Assembly: GCF_002849605.1 (NCBI RefSeq)
Contig: NZ_NPIB01000029.1
Span: 1 to 64,000, forward strand
DNA length: 64,000 bases
Direction of reading: 5' to 3'
Source of the DNA: Photobacterium carnosum
GTDB taxonomy: Bacteria; Pseudomonadota; Gammaproteobacteria; Enterobacterales; Vibrionaceae
Both the position numbers and the translations under genes were made by a program. Positions 9,015 through 18,866 of the stretch are shown here, piece by piece. Numbering within the stretch: position 1 is the first letter of the stretch; each line of letters opens with the position of its first letter. The notes beneath the pieces were generated by a model. That model worked only from the letters and a program-made list of their open reading frames with translations. It had not been told where the DNA came from and ran no database searches.

Positions 9015-9296
9015 ATGGCTAAATATCAATTTTTTTGTTTACCCAATTCAAATCGTGAGAAGTTCACCTATTTGGATATGGCAGATGAGCAATTTATAGA
9101 GCAGAAAAAACAATTATTGGCAGCGGGGTTTAAGGTTGAAGATGATGTGATTTTGGCTGAAACGGATGAAAAAGCTGTTGAGCATTTTAAGTCAAACTTT
9201 ATCTATGTAATGGAAGAATACAATAACGCTAATTTTATTACAGCATTGATTAACGCTATTATTAATGGCTATAAAAGTGTTTTTTATAAAAAATAA
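9015..9296 (+). CDS. Hypothetical protein, 93 aa
   Basis: ATG at 9015. The product is a compact mixed alpha/beta soluble protein with aromatic-rich start (MAKYQFFCLPN), an acidic middle and a C-terminal hydrophobic helix (ITALINAIINGYKSVFY). No motif is recognised. It is followed 59 bases later by the YbjQ homologue with a strong ribosome site of its own, so co-transcription is possible but unproven. Confidence 0.5.
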   Translation: MAKYQFFCLPNSNREKFTYLDMADEQFIEQKKQLLAAGFKVEDDVILAETDEKAVEHFKSNFIYVMEEYNNANFITALINAIINGYKSVFYKK

Positions 9297-9355
9297 TACG
9301 ATACTAATAAGAAGCTATTAATATTAAGACCATAATTTAAGAGGGGTTTCACAAA

Positions 9356-9679
9356 ATGATTTTTTCAACAACAGAAACTGTTCCAGGGCATGAGGTTACC
9401 GCTATACTGGGTGTAGTTACGGGTAATGTTGTGCAATCAAAGCATATCGGCCGTGACATTATGGCTGGTTTAAAAACGATTATTGGTGGTGAGCTGAAAG
9501 GGTATACCGAGATGTTTAATGAAGCTCGTAGCCAAGCGATGGCACGGTTAGAGGCTGATGCCACAGCGTTAGGTGCTGATGCTGTTGTCGGTATTCGCTT
9601 TACAACCAGTGCAATTATGGATGGTTCATGTGAACTATTAGCATTTGGCACTGCTGTTACATTGCAACCGTTACAATAA
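9356..9679 (+). CDS. YbjQ/UPF0145 family protein
   Basis: 107 aa, the usual length of the family. It shows the family blocks FSTTETVPGHEV, 'GVVTGNVV', 'IGRDIMAGLKTIIGGELKGY', 'ARSQAMARLEADATALGADAVVGIRF' and a terminal 'GTAVTLQ'. Members form ring-like homo-oligomers of unknown function, sometimes called a putative heavy-metal-binding domain. A strong ribosome site (AGAGGGG) precedes ATG 9356. The next gene (DUF3703) follows by 55 bases in the same direction, so the two may form a unit. Confidence 0.88.
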   Translation: MIFSTTETVPGHEVTAILGVVTGNVVQSKHIGRDIMAGLKTIIGGELKGYTEMFNEARSQAMARLEADATALGADAVVGIRFTTSAIMDGSCELLAFGTAVTLQPLQ

Positions 9680-9734
9680 TAGAAGAACTATTTTAGGTTA
9701 ATTATTTAAGGATGAATAATGACTCGGAGGGATA

Positions 9735-10103
9735 ATGAGTAATTTTAGCCACAATATAGCCCCCTATGTTAAAAGAGAAATGCTGCGATCATATAAAGTG
9801 CAAAAAAAAGGTGATCCTGCGATGGAATTTCGCTTTTTGGAAAATGCACATGTTCTGGGTCAAGAATCAACTTACTGGCATGTTAAGACACACTATTTAA
9901 TGTTACGTTGGGCGATAAGACAGGGTGATATTAAAGAAATTAGTGGTCAGTGCATACGTATTATCGGTGCCGCATTATTAACGGCTATTGATGGTGTACC
10001 AATAGGTAATACGGGTGGCAGCAATGTGCATTCGTTAAAAGTAATGCCGATATCAGCAGAACATGCTGAGATTATTCTGAAAACAAAATCGTTATCGCGC
10101 TAA
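9735..10103 (+). CDS. DUF3703 family protein
   Basis: 122 aa with the DUF3703 pattern: an N-terminal helix with basic residues, 'FRFLENAHVLGQ', 'HVKTHYLMLRWAIRQGD', 'IIGAALLTAIDGVPIGNTGGSNV' and 'LKVMPISAEHAEIIL'. ATG 9735 has a strong ribosome site (GGAGGG). Family function is unknown; I recall members near cation-handling genes. Here the YbjQ gene immediately upstream is the only possible hint. Confidence 0.8.
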   Translation: MSNFSHNIAPYVKREMLRSYKVQKKGDPAMEFRFLENAHVLGQESTYWHVKTHYLMLRWAIRQGDIKEISGQCIRIIGAALLTAIDGVPIGNTGGSNVHSLKVMPISAEHAEIILKTKSLSR

Positions 10104-10200
10104 TTAAGCACCGTAATAGTAGGAGCGGTGATCATCATTTATACGCTCCCTATCCATTTATCTACCAATACAATCAGTTAATTAGATAAAAACTGACTCA

Positions 10201-10701
10201 TTATTCGTTAATGATCACTTGATTGATAATGATAGTTTCACATGGAACATCCTCATGCCCTTGTATCGTTGCAGTCTTTACCTGTGCGATATGATATGCC
10301 ACATCCATTCCAGTGGTTACTTCGCCAAAAACGGTATATCCCCAGCCACTGTTTGTTGTTGCTGTGTAATCAAGACAATCATTATCAGCGAGATTAATAA
10401 AAAATTGTGCTGTTGCTGAATGTGGCGCATCGGTACGTGCCATTGCAATCGTGCCAACAATATTTTTAAGACCACGGTTTGCTTCATTTACAATCGGATC
10501 ACGAGTCGGCTTTTCTACTAAGTCTTCAGTATGACCACCGCCTTGAATCATAAAGTTGTTAATAACACGGTGAAAAATCGTATCGTTATAAAAGCCATCA
10601 CGGCAATATTGAATAAAATTACGTACAGTAACAGGGGCTTTTTGTTTATTAAGGCTGATGTCGATATTGCCGACATTGGTGATCAAAGTAATAGTTGTCA
10701 T
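10201..10701 (-). CDS. ppiB: Peptidyl-prolyl cis-trans isomerase B (cyclophilin)
   Basis: 166 aa, the length of cytoplasmic E. coli PpiB, with no signal peptide. The cyclophilin active-site blocks are present: '[13 protein letters not shown]' (catalytic Arg), '[21 protein letters not shown]' and 'WGYTVFGEV'. It accelerates proline isomerisation during protein folding in the cytoplasm. It is a single gene convergent with the DUF3703 gene; the 97 bases between hold only weak hairpins. Confidence 0.93.
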   Translation of the reverse strand: MTTITLITNVGNIDISLNKQKAPVTVRNFIQYCRDGFYNDTIFHRVINNFMIQGGGHTEDLVEKPTRDPIVNEANRGLKNIVGTIAMARTDAPHSATAQFFINLADNDCLDYTATTNSGWGYTVFGEVTTGMDVAYHIAQVKTATIQGHEDVPCETIIINQVIINE

Positions 10702-10901
10702 GATGATTATCTAGTTAAGGTGGTTGCTCGCAGTATACGTAATTTAGATCATAAACTGTAGCTAACACAGATTATATGCGTTGATTATCATTGAGATTGG
10801 GTAATATCACAAATAGTAGCAAGTTAGTATGAAGAGTATTAAAGAGGGGATGTTGTCATTTTATCTGTTATGTATTGCTAAATAAATCAAAGTAGTTGAA
10901 G

Positions 10902-10938
10902 AAAAATAGCAAGTTATAAGAAATGTTATAACTTGCTA
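10902..10938 (-). terminator. Terminator of ybiT
   Basis: TAGCAAGTTATAA (10907-10919) and TTATAACTTGCTA (10926-10938) form a perfect 13-bp stem with a 6-base loop, followed by five T on the minus strand. Confidence 0.85.
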
Positions 10939-10951
10939 CTGGTGTTATGTA

Positions 10952-12556
10952 TTAAACGATTTTACCTTCAAGGGTAAGGTTTGACATGTATTCATCAAAT
11001 GTGCCGTGGAAGTTAACCACTTGCTTTTCACGAATGTCAATAATGCGTGTTGCTAGTGATGATACGAATTCACGGTCATGGCTAACAAAGATTAACGTGC
11101 CTTCATACACTTTTAATGCACTATTTAGCGCTTCAATCGCTTCCATATCCATGTGGTTAGTGGGTTCATCCATTACCAATACGTTGATATTTAGCATCAT
11201 TAATTTGCCAAATAATAAACGGTTTTTCTCACCACCAGAACAGTTTTTCACTTTCTTGTTGATATCATCAGCAGTAAACAATAAACGGCCTAAGATACTA
11301 CGTACGGCTAGATCATCATGATCTTTAGTACGCCATTGTGAAATCCAATCAAAGATGCCTAAATCATTATTAAAGTCAGCAGAGCTATCTTGAGGGCAGT
11401 AACCAACTGAAGCATTGTCAGACCATTTGATCATGCCGTGGTTGTGTTTTAGTTCTTCCACTAAACAACGCAGCATGGTTGTTTTACCCACACCATTTTC
11501 ACCAATGATCGCTAATTTTTCACCAGCGTTTAATATTAAATCGCCACCTTCAAATAAGGTTTCGCCATCAAAGCCATGGCCCAGTTCTTCTAGAATCAAT
11601 GCTTGACGGTAAAGGGCTTTACCCGGTTTGAACTGTAATGATGGCGTTAAACGGCTTGATGATTTCACTTCATCAAGTTTAATTTTATCCATTTTTTTAG
11701 CGCGAGAACTTGCTTGTTTTGCTTTTGAAGCATTCGCACCAAAACGGTTTACGAAATCTTGCAGTTCATTAATTTCAGCACTTTTCTTCGCGTTTTCTGA
11801 TAATAATTGTTCTTGAATTAGCGATGATGCTTCAATGAATTTTTCGTAGTTACCTGGGTAAATACGTAATTCGCCGTAATCGATATCTGCCATGTGGGTA
11901 CATACAGAGTTCAAGAAGTGACGGTCGTGTGAAATAATGATCATGGTACATTTACGCAGGTTCAACTCGTCAGCAAGCCAGTTGATTGTGTGGATGTCCA
12001 AGTTGTTTGTTGGTTCATCAAGTAGCAAAATATCAGGGTTAGAGAACAATGCTTGTGCTAGTAACACACGTAATTTCCAACCTGGTGCTACTTGTGACAT
12101 TAAACCGTAATGAAGTTCTTCGTCGATACCTGCATCAAGCAATAACTGTCCAGCACGACTTTCAGCGCTGTAGCCATTCATTTCTGCGAATTCGCTTTCA
12201 AGCTCAGCGACTGCCATGCCATCTTCTTCTGTCATTTCTGGCAGAGCATAAATACGGTCACGTTCTTGTTTTATTTTCCATAATGCAGCATCGCCCATGA
12301 TCACAGCATCAACAACGGTGTATCGCTCAAACGCAAACTGGTCTTGACTTAGGGTACCTAAACGTTTCCCTGAAGAGATCGACACGTTACCAGAGCTTGG
12401 CGTTAGTGCACCGCTAAGAATTTTCATGAAGGTTGATTTGCCGCAACCATTTGCACCGATAAGACCATAACGGTTGCCGTTACCAAATTTAGCTGAAATG
12501 TTTTCAAATAATGGTTCAGCACCAAATTGCATTGTAATGTTTGCGGTAGATATCAA
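10952..12556 (-). CDS. ybiT: ABC-F family ATPase YbiT
   Basis: 534 aa, near-full match in length and motif order to E. coli YbiT. It has two ABC domains: Walker A 'GANGCGKST' and 'GENGVGKTT', Walker B/Glu '[12 protein letters not shown]' and '[12 protein letters not shown]', with the basic ABC-F linker between them. No membrane segment, as expected for ABC-F translation factors that act at the ribosome. The start is TTG at 12556, supported by TAGGAA just upstream and by the conserved N-terminal MQFG block. The first signature motif is degenerate, as in YbiT. Confidence 0.92.
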   Translation of the reverse strand: MISTANITMQFGAEPLFENISAKFGNGNRYGLIGANGCGKSTFMKILSGALTPSSGNVSISSGKRLGTLSQDQFAFERYTVVDAVIMGDAALWKIKQERDRIYALPEMTEEDGMAVAELESEFAEMNGYSAESRAGQLLLDAGIDEELHYGLMSQVAPGWKLRVLLAQALFSNPDILLLDEPTNNLDIHTINWLADELNLRKCTMIIISHDRHFLNSVCTHMADIDYGELRIYPGNYEKFIEASSLIQEQLLSENAKKSAEINELQDFVNRFGANASKAKQASSRAKKMDKIKLDEVKSSSRLTPSLQFKPGKALYRQALILEELGHGFDGETLFEGGDLILNAGEKLAIIGENGVGKTTMLRCLVEELKHNHGMIKWSDNASVGYCPQDSSADFNNDLGIFDWISQWRTKDHDDLAVRSILGRLLFTADDINKKVKNCSGGEKNRLLFGKLMMLNINVLVMDEPTNHMDMEAIEALNSALKVYEGTLIFVSHDREFVSSLATRIIDIREKQVVNFHGTFDEYMSNLTLEGKIV

Positions 12557-12696
12557 GAGGTATTCCTAGCAGTTTTATTCGATGATTTTTTGACAGTAAG
12601 CCAAAAGAAGACGCACGAAAACAGAGATAGATGTAAAGGGGGCGCATTATACAGAGGTTTGTTTGTAAATGTCGAGGCTAAAATGTAACCAAAGTA

Positions 12697-12735
12697 GATA
12701 ACAGCCTTGTAAAAAGAAAGACTAAGGCTGTTATC
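12697..12735. terminator. Possible terminator hairpin after marC
   Basis: GATAACAGCCTT (12697-12708) pairs perfectly with AAGGCTGTTATC (12724-12735) around a 15-base A-rich loop. There is no good T-run on the minus strand, so termination is likely but not certain. Confidence 0.45.
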
Positions 12736-12764
12736 GAGGAGGGATGGTGCGGATTAGGTCTGAA

Positions 12765-13412
12765 TTATTTAGCTAAATTGGCGGTATCAAATAACAAGAA
12801 AGCGTCATGTACGCCTTGGATTAACATCTGCATTCCGATAACCGTTAAAATCAATCCCATTAAACGAGTGGTAATGGTAATGCCTGCTTCACCGACTTTA
12901 TCAACCAGTTTTGGACCGTAAAGAAAGCAAACAAGCGTAATTAAACATAAGGTTGCAAAGGCAACAATTGTGATAATAGTGTGTAGAAATGATCCTGATG
13001 CTGAATAGTTCATCGCTGTCGCAATAGTGCCGGGGCCAGCAAGAATTGGTAATGCGAGCGGTGAGATAGAAATATCTTTTTCTTCACTCGCATCATCAGC
13101 GTTAGAATGTGAATGCAGTTTTGAGCTATCACCTTGTAACATATGATAACCGACTAAAAAGACTAAAATACCGCCTGATAATCGTAGTGCAGGTAACGTA
13201 ATACTGAATAATTCAAAGATCCCTTTACCTAAAAGACAGAAGGTAGCGATAATAAAAAAAGCGGCGGTAAGGGCTTTGTAGGCAGTTTTTTTGCGTTGTT
13301 CTGGGGTTTGATTACCCGTCATTCCGACAAAAACAGCGGTATTGGCAATGGGGTTCATCATAGCAAAGAAACCCATAAATACCGTGATTGTCATTGTTGT
13401 AATATCGTGCAT
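12765..13412 (-). CDS. MarC/YhgN family inner-membrane protein
   Basis: 215 aa from ATG at 13412, chosen because AAAAGGA lies six bases upstream and homologues start shortly before 'FMGFFAMMNPIANTAVF'. Two MarC-type halves are seen: the N-terminal helices with NP(I/L) motif, and a second copy at 'SPLALPILAGPGTIATAM'. About six membrane helices. The family is of unknown function; MarC itself was once wrongly tied to multiple resistance. A longer frame reaches 13508 but its extra part is basic and low-complexity. Confidence 0.87.
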   Translation of the reverse strand: MHDITTMTITVFMGFFAMMNPIANTAVFVGMTGNQTPEQRKKTAYKALTAAFFIIATFCLLGKGIFELFSITLPALRLSGGILVFLVGYHMLQGDSSKLHSHSNADDASEEKDISISPLALPILAGPGTIATAMNYSASGSFLHTIITIVAFATLCLITLVCFLYGPKLVDKVGEAGITITTRLMGLILTVIGMQMLIQGVHDAFLLFDTANLAK

Positions 13413-13611
13413 AACCATCCTTTTGGTTAATTTTTTGTTATTGATTTTATTACAATAGCATGGATTTTTAGGTGATGAACGTAAATATCTATACAAAATT
13501 AATATCAATATTATTACTGGTGTGAAGATTGTGAAGAGTTTGATAAATGAGGGATGACTATGATGTCAGTGTCTTTAGTGTGGGTTTGAGGTACTATGCG
13601 CGCAAGAAAAC

Positions 13612-13947
13612 ATGGCGATGATAGATATGACCATTGATATAACCAATATAAGCACCGAACCCGATCCAACCATGACTTGCAGTACGTGCCAAGCATGTTG
13701 TTGCCGTTTGGAAGTAATGATTATTACAGATACAGGTGTACCTGAAGAATACATTGATATTGACGAGTGGGGTGGTGAAGTGATGCTACGCCTTGATGAT
13801 GGCTGGTGCGCCGCTGTTGATCGCGATACTTTGTTGTGTACGATTTATGAAAATCGTCCGTGGATTTGTCGTGAGTTTGAAATGGGCTCGTATGAGTGCA
13901 GTATTGAACGTGCCACGATGCCGCCACGTTCAGCGCAACAAGATTAA
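13612..13947 (+). CDS. YkgJ-family cysteine cluster protein
   Basis: 111 aa with the family hallmark C-x2-C-x2-CCC near residues 23-31 (TCSTCQACCCRLE), then conserved cysteines in 'GWCAAV', 'LLCTIYENRPWICREFE' and 'YEC'. These proteins are thought to bind zinc or an iron-sulfur cluster; biochemical role unknown. The start is uncertain among ATG 13612, 13618 and 13627, none with a strong ribosome site. It is divergent from marC and convergent with the thiamine operon. Confidence 0.83.
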   Translation: MAMIDMTIDITNISTEPDPTMTCSTCQACCCRLEVMIITDTGVPEEYIDIDEWGGEVMLRLDDGWCAAVDRDTLLCTIYENRPWICREFEMGSYECSIERATMPPRSAQQD

Positions 13948-14000
13948 CAGTTCACCATAATAAGATTAACCACAGTCAGTATGTTTTAATAATCCCCCAA

Positions 14001-14038
14001 ACAATAACCAAGGTATATTCAGCTACCTTGATTATTGT
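14001..14038. terminator. Bidirectional hairpin between ykgJ-type gene and thiE
   Basis: ACAATAACCAAGGTA (14001-14015) pairs with TACCTTGATTATTGT (14024-14038) with a single mismatch. It lies between convergent genes. Confidence 0.6.
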
Positions 14039-14091
14039 TGATTGTATTATCGCGTTACTGTTCTATTTGCCATTGTTCTATTTGTTATCGC

Positions 14092-14748
14092 TTATTTACT
14101 TGAGCTTATTGCTGCCAGTATCTCAGCTGTCGCTTGGCAAGGATTGTCGGCATGGCTTATCGCAGAAACAATCGCAATCCCATCAGCTCCTGCTGTCATC
14201 ACTTTAGTTAAATTGGTGTGATTAATACCACCAATCGCCACAATCGGAAATGGACATATCGCTGCTGCACGTTGTAAACCGTCTAATCCCCAATGAGTGA
14301 TCAGATTGGTTTTAGTCGTTGTCGCAAAAATAGCACTAAGTCCAATGTAATCAATCGGCTGGCTGGCACAATCTAACAGTTGCTGCTCAGTTTCAATTGA
14401 CAGCCCAATCAGTTTATCTTTCCCCAATAGTTGTCGCGCCATAGTTACAGGCATATCCGTTTGGCCTAAATGCACCCCATCAGCATCCACCGCTAAGGCA
14501 ACATCTACTCGATCATTAATGATTAAGGGAATATGACGACCTGTTGCCGTATAAGCCTGTTGCAGAATCGCTTTAACGGTTTGGGCGCGCTGAATAAATG
14601 CTCGCACATCACCGTGTTTTTCACGAATTTGCACCATTGTCACACCGCCCGCAATGGCTTCACGGATAACATGTTCAAGGGTGGTTAGGTTTTGCTGATC
14701 ATCAGTGACTAAATACAATAAGTAAGGATTGTGATTGCTGGTTATCAT
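14092..14748 (-). CDS. thiE: Thiamine-phosphate synthase
   Basis: 218 aa from ATG 14748, whose A overlaps the thiM stop (TAATG), implying coupled translation. ThiE joins hydroxymethylpyrimidine pyrophosphate and thiazole phosphate to make thiamine phosphate. TIM-barrel motifs seen: 'YLVTDD', 'VTMVQIREKHGD', 'LIINDRVDVALAVDADGVHLGQTD' and 'PIVAIGGINH'. It is the last gene of the riboswitch-controlled operon and completes the salvage route begun by thiD, tenA and thiM. Confidence 0.94.
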   Translation of the reverse strand: MITSNHNPYLLYLVTDDQQNLTTLEHVIREAIAGGVTMVQIREKHGDVRAFIQRAQTVKAILQQAYTATGRHIPLIINDRVDVALAVDADGVHLGQTDMPVTMARQLLGKDKLIGLSIETEQQLLDCASQPIDYIGLSAIFATTTKTNLITHWGLDGLQRAAAICPFPIVAIGGINHTNLTKVMTAGADGIAIVSAISHADNPCQATAEILAAISSSK

Positions 14749-15578
14749 TACGCTACCACGTCCATATTCAGTCGCTGACAAATTTGCTCGGCACTGATGT
14801 GATATAAACCATCAATAATATTGAGCTGTAATGATGCAGGACCTGCTGATTGTTCTGCGGCGATCTCACCCGCAATGGCATAGATTGCAGTAGCCGCCAG
14901 CCCTGAAGTTTCACCAATAGCCGCAAATGCACCAGTTAATGCGGTTAATGAACAGCCCATGCCCGTGACATAAGGCATCATGTGGTGACCATTACTAAGG
15001 CTGATGGTCTGTGATGCTGTCACTACATAATCAACTTCACCAGAGATAACCACATTGGCGTGGTACTGCGTAACTAACGCTTGTGCGGCGGCTAATGCGG
15101 TATCACTGCTATCAAGCGCATCAACGCCTTTGGTTTGGCTGGCTTCACCTGCAAGGGCAATGATTTCAGATGCGTTACCACGAATGATCAGATTATTGGC
15201 TTTTGCTGCCAGAGTGCGAGCAGTTTGAGTACGTAATACACTTGCGCCACAGCCGACAGGATCTAACACTATCGGTTTGTTATTGGCATTCGCTTGTTCA
15301 ACGGCAAATAACATCCGTTCAATCCATTCACTATCAAGGGTGCCAATATTGATCACTAATGATCTTGCAATGTGCATCATCTCAGCCATTTCTTGACGGG
15401 AGTGCGCCATAATGGGTGACGCGCCAATAGCTAATAAGGCGTTAGCAGTATTGTTCATTACTACATAATTGGTGATATTAACCACTAATGGTTTTTGTTC
15501 TCTGACCAGCGCCAGTGCCGCGATAATGCTTTCGGTCAAAGAGGCTGAAGTAGGCGTTTGCTGTGATGGATTATGCAT
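14748..15578 (-). CDS. thiM: Hydroxyethylthiazole kinase
   Basis: 276 aa, ribokinase-like fold. ThiM phosphorylates salvaged hydroxyethylthiazole. Visible: '[30 protein letters not shown]' at the start of the domain (N-terminal nucleotide/substrate region), '[12 protein letters not shown]', 'IIRGNASEI' and '[15 protein letters not shown]' with the catalytic Cys of the family. The start at 15578 overlaps tenA by 8 bases. The N-terminal 17 residues are a polar extension. Confidence 0.94.
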   Translation of the reverse strand: MHNPSQQTPTSASLTESIIAALALVREQKPLVVNITNYVVMNNTANALLAIGASPIMAHSRQEMAEMMHIARSLVINIGTLDSEWIERMLFAVEQANANNKPIVLDPVGCGASVLRTQTARTLAAKANNLIIRGNASEIIALAGEASQTKGVDALDSSDTALAAAQALVTQYHANVVISGEVDYVVTASQTISLSNGHHMMPYVTGMGCSLTALTGAFAAIGETSGLAATAIYAIAGEIAAEQSAGPASLQLNIIDGLYHISAEQICQRLNMDVVA

Positions 15579-16269
15579 TGTCGACAGCTCCTGATTTATT
15601 GTTAATAGCTTCTGCGTTAAGCCCTTGTTGCCAGAAGGCGATTTCCATTTCTGTTGCGACTTTAAAGGTTTGAACCAGTTGCTGACCTCGTTGGCTGTGT
15701 AGCGGAATTTCTGCGAGTAAGTTATTCAAATATACTGTCGCGGTGGCAACACCTTGTTGGTACTCTTCACCGCTATATAACGCAATCCAACTATGGTAGG
15801 GATTATTGTCAAACACGGTTTTTGTATCATTAACCAGTAAGTTGCCAATTTCCGCATAGCCAATCGCACACGGCGCAAGGGCGACATATAAATCGATAAT
15901 ATCTCCTTGCATACCGGCATCTAATACATAACGGGTGTAAGCCACTGTTGCGACATCTTCTGGCTCTTGTTCCATATCTTGTTCGGTTAAATGCCAAGCG
16001 CCACAGTAATCAACATGGTGAGCAATTTCATGATCCAATAAAGCGGCCACACTTGGTAGCGCTCGACGCATATCGGCTAAGGTGCGAGCTTTATAAATCG
16101 CTAACGCATAAGCGCGGGCATATTGTTTTAAGAATAAAAAATCTTGCTTTAAATAATGCATAAAACAATTGTGGGGCAGTGTGCCTTGACCCAGTTGCAT
16201 CACAAATGGGTGCTGGGTATAGGTGGTCCACTGGGGTTGGCAAGCATCAATTAAATCTTGGTATGTCAT
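15571..16269 (-). CDS. tenA: Aminopyrimidine aminohydrolase TenA
   Basis: 232 aa helical protein of the TenA_C type. It hydrolyses formylaminopyrimidine-derived thiamine breakdown products to hydroxymethylpyrimidine. Catalytic residues are recognisable: D43 (KQDFLFL), C134 ([12 protein letters not shown]), Y138 and a Glu near 207-209 (TEMEIAFW). Start ATG 16269 has AGGAGAGATCTC upstream. It lies 11 bases after the binding-protein gene, fitting import and processing of the same pyrimidine. Confidence 0.93.
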   Translation of the reverse strand: MTYQDLIDACQPQWTTYTQHPFVMQLGQGTLPHNCFMHYLKQDFLFLKQYARAYALAIYKARTLADMRRALPSVAALLDHEIAHHVDYCGAWHLTEQDMEQEPEDVATVAYTRYVLDAGMQGDIIDLYVALAPCAIGYAEIGNLLVNDTKTVFDNNPYHSWIALYSGEEYQQGVATATVYLNNLLAEIPLHSQRGQQLVQTFKVATEMEIAFWQQGLNAEAINNKSGAVDNA

Positions 16270-16280
16270 GAGATCTCTCC

Positions 16281-17243
16281 TTAGAAGCGGCCAATATAAT
16301 TTTTGGCTTGGGGCAGTTGCGTTATAACGTGGTGTTTAAATAGAAATTGGGCGTAATCATCGTAGCGTTTAAAATCGACAGCCGCAGGACGCAAAGCAAA
16401 TCGGGTTAACGTATCGTTCCATGCTTGATGGTTAAGCTTGTTATCTAACGTATCGGGCGCGTATTGAATAAACTGTTTCCACGCTGCATCTGGGTGATTG
16501 ATGATATAGGTGGTTGCTTGAGTAATTGCGGCATTAAATGCGGTGATCGCTTGGCGGTTATAATGTTTACTGTTAGCAACAAAGATTAATTCATCATAAC
16601 TAGGAATACCGTTCTCTTCTGGGAAAAATGATGTAGTCGGGTAGCCTTCTAGTGCTAATTGATTGGTTTCAAAGTTACGTAATCCACCCCAAATAGCATC
16701 AACTTTGCCTGATGCCAATGAAGATGATAACGCCCAGCCGACATTGACGATGTTGACATCACTTAATTTTACACCGTGATCAGCTAGCATGGCGCCAATG
16801 GTGGCGTCTTCATTGCCTGCGACTGAAATACCAATGGTTTTACCTTTCAGTTGTGATAAATCAGTGATGCCACTTTTCTTTAATACCATCAATGTATTAA
16901 GCGGTGTCGCAATCAAGGTTGCGGTTTTAATTAAAGGTAAGCCAGCAGCAACATCAATGGTTAAATTAGGCTGATAAGAAACGGCAAGATCGATTTTATT
17001 GGCGGCGACTAATTTAGGTGGTAATGATGGGTCGGCAGGTTGCTGAATATCAACCTCGATCCCATGCTGTTTAAAATACCCCCGTTCTTGGGCAATAATA
17101 ATCGGACCATGATTAGGGTTTACAAACCAATCGAGCATTAGGCTTATTTTAGTGAGCTTTTGGGGGGCGGTTGTCGCATCTGCGCTGACCGAGAAGCCAA
17201 ACAGCATCAACATTGTTGTGGTAATTAACAAAATATGTTTCAC
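16281..17243 (-). CDS. thiY: ABC transporter binding protein, NMT1/THI5-like (ThiY type)
   Basis: 320 aa with a cleavable signal peptide (to about SVSADA). The NMT1/THI5 fold is shown by 'ISLMLDWFVNPNHGPIIIAQERGYF' at the N-terminus, 'KIDLAVSYQPNL' and 'VDAIWGGLRNFETNQLALEG'. Relatives bind formylaminopyrimidine or hydroxymethylpyrimidine. Its position between the permease and tenA supports a pyrimidine ligand. The symbol is by role; the ligand has not been read from binding residues. Confidence 0.88.
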   Translation of the reverse strand: MKHILLITTTMLMLFGFSVSADATTAPQKLTKISLMLDWFVNPNHGPIIIAQERGYFKQHGIEVDIQQPADPSLPPKLVAANKIDLAVSYQPNLTIDVAAGLPLIKTATLIATPLNTLMVLKKSGITDLSQLKGKTIGISVAGNEDATIGAMLADHGVKLSDVNIVNVGWALSSSLASGKVDAIWGGLRNFETNQLALEGYPTTSFFPEENGIPSYDELIFVANSKHYNRQAITAFNAAITQATTYIINHPDAAWKQFIQYAPDTLDNKLNHQAWNDTLTRFALRPAAVDFKRYDDYAQFLFKHHVITQLPQAKNYIGRF

Positions 17244-17299
17244 AATAGATCCTTTAAAGAGTGAGTCTAAAAATAGGTATTAGGTAAAGCATTAGCCTG

Positions 17300-18106
17300 T
17301 TACAACCGTTGCCATGGAATAAAGCGCTTTAATAATTTATCGGTAATGAAATACAGTGATATTGATAACAATGACAAAATAAACAGCGCGGCAAACATTT
17401 CATCAATCATCATCCGCGCATTGGCTTGTAGCATTAAATAACCTAAGCCTTTGCTCGCACCCACCCATTCGCCAGCGACAGCACCAATCGGGGCAATTAC
17501 CACCGCAACTCGAATGCCAGAAGCTAGGGCAGGTAAGGCGGCAGGAAAGCGAATATATTTAAGCTGTTGCCATTTGGTCGCGCCCATCGTGGCGGATAAC
17601 TCAAGGTAACCGGTGGGGGTATTACGTAAGCCGTCATAACAACAAGTGGTGACGGGGAAAAAGATAATTAACGCTGCCATTACCACTTTGGATCCCATAC
17701 CGTAGCCTAACCACAGCATTAATACCGGAGCGATGGCAAATACAGGGATGGCTTGACTGGCAATCAGTAACGGTAATAACCACTGTTTAACGGGCTTAAA
17801 CAGCAGCATTTGTAAGGCAAAAAATAGCCCTAATGATAAACCGAGTATTAGCCCAAGGATGATCTCTTGAGCTGTGACCCAAGTGTTACTTAGCAATACG
17901 TCATAACGTGTTATTAACCGCTGCGCGACATCAAGCGGTGGCGGTAAAATAAAGCTCGGCAAGTTGAATACCACCACCGTCAGTTGCCATAATCCAAGTA
18001 GCACACTAATACTGATCAGAAACCGTATTGGTGTCGCAAGTTCACGCTGTGGGTGCCGTTGTTGATGGGACGATGTGGTGGTGATTAAACGGGTAATATC
18101 AGTCAT
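17300..18106 (-). CDS. thiX: ABC transporter permease for thiamine precursor (ThiX type)
   Basis: 268 aa from ATG 18106, which overlaps the ATPase stop by 8 bases (ATGACTGA). A longer frame to 18244 would lie deep inside the ATPase gene and is rejected. It is a SsuC/TauC-like permease with about six helices and the EAA-type loop 'LSATMGATKWQQLKYIRFPAALPALASGIR' region. It would form the membrane channel partner of the ATPase and ThiY-type protein. Confidence 0.9.
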   Translation of the reverse strand: MTDITRLITTTSSHQQRHPQRELATPIRFLISISVLLGLWQLTVVVFNLPSFILPPPLDVAQRLITRYDVLLSNTWVTAQEIILGLILGLSLGLFFALQMLLFKPVKQWLLPLLIASQAIPVFAIAPVLMLWLGYGMGSKVVMAALIIFFPVTTCCYDGLRNTPTGYLELSATMGATKWQQLKYIRFPAALPALASGIRVAVVIAPIGAVAGEWVGASKGLGYLMLQANARMMIDEMFAALFILSLLSISLYFITDKLLKRFIPWQRL

Positions 18107-18866
18107 GATCGTGTGCCAATATGTCAAAAATACGTTGCTGGTGGCTGGCTGATTCAGCATCAAAGCGCCGTGGTGGCAATGTTGGCGGCAACGATAATGC
18201 CGTCGCGAAAGCGGGTTCGCCTTGCAAAATATACAGCTGATCACTTAATCGAATCGCTTCTTGAGGATCATGGGTAATCAACACCACAGTTTTATGCTTG
18301 AGTAACTTTACAAACAGATCTTGAAGGCGATAGCGAGTGACGGCATCCAATGCCGAAAACGGTTCATCCATTAATACAATCGGTTGATCTTGTAACAGCG
18401 TTCTTGCGAGGGCGACTCGTTGGCGCATACCGCCCGATAATTGTTGTGGTAGTAGTTGATGTTTATCTGCTAAACCAACGTGTTCTAATAATGTCATTGC
18501 CCGTTGTTTTAGATTGGGTGTTGAGTTGTGATGACCGAACTTACTGCTAATACAGACATTGTCTAACACCGTTAACCAAGGCAATAACAGATCTTGTTGT
18601 GCCATATAAGCCACTCGCCCCGTTAAAGGCTGATTGTCTGAAATCGTCAGTTGACCTTGCCATTCCGTACTTTCAGAGAGTAATCCGGCTAAGAACTTGA
18701 TCAGGGTGCTTTTACCACAGCCACTTTTACCCACCAGACAAGTCCATTTATTGGCGGCAATAGTCAGATTAAGGTTCTCAATTACCGCCTTATTTGTATT
18801 TGAACGGGGGCTTGAGTGATAGCGTAAACTGCCATTAGTTATGGTAATTTCCAGATCAACGCACAT
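18099..18866 (-). CDS. thiZ: ABC transporter ATPase for thiamine precursor (ThiZ type)
   Basis: 255 aa from ATG 18866, overlapping the thiD stop by 11 bases. Motifs: Walker A '[12 protein letters not shown]', Q-loop 'MAQQDLLLPW', signature 'LSGGMRQRVALARTL', Walker B 'IVLMDEPFSALD' and switch 'LITHD'. Most similar in style to SsuB/TauB ATPases, which pair with NMT1-type binding proteins. Energises uptake of a pyrimidine precursor. Confidence 0.92.
   Translation of the reverse strand: MCVDLEITITNGSLRYHSSPRSNTNKAVIENLNLTIAANKWTCLVGKSGCGKSTLIKFLAGLLSESTEWQGQLTISDNQPLTGRVAYMAQQDLLLPWLTVLDNVCISSKFGHHNSTPNLKQRAMTLLEHVGLADKHQLLPQQLSGGMRQRVALARTLLQDQPIVLMDEPFSALDAVTRYRLQDLFVKLLKHKTVVLITHDPQEAIRLSDQLYILQGEPAFATALSLPPTLPPRRFDAESASHQQRIFDILAHDHD

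Noticed and set aside
10986..12300. Antisense open frames over ybiT
   Set aside because: They are codon-bias mirror frames of a conserved gene, without ribosome sites or recognisable products.
18107..18244. Longer permease start in the thiamine operon
   Set aside because: It would overlap the ATPase gene by about 146 bases and adds a Cys/His-rich nonsense stretch; ATG 18106 fits operon spacing.
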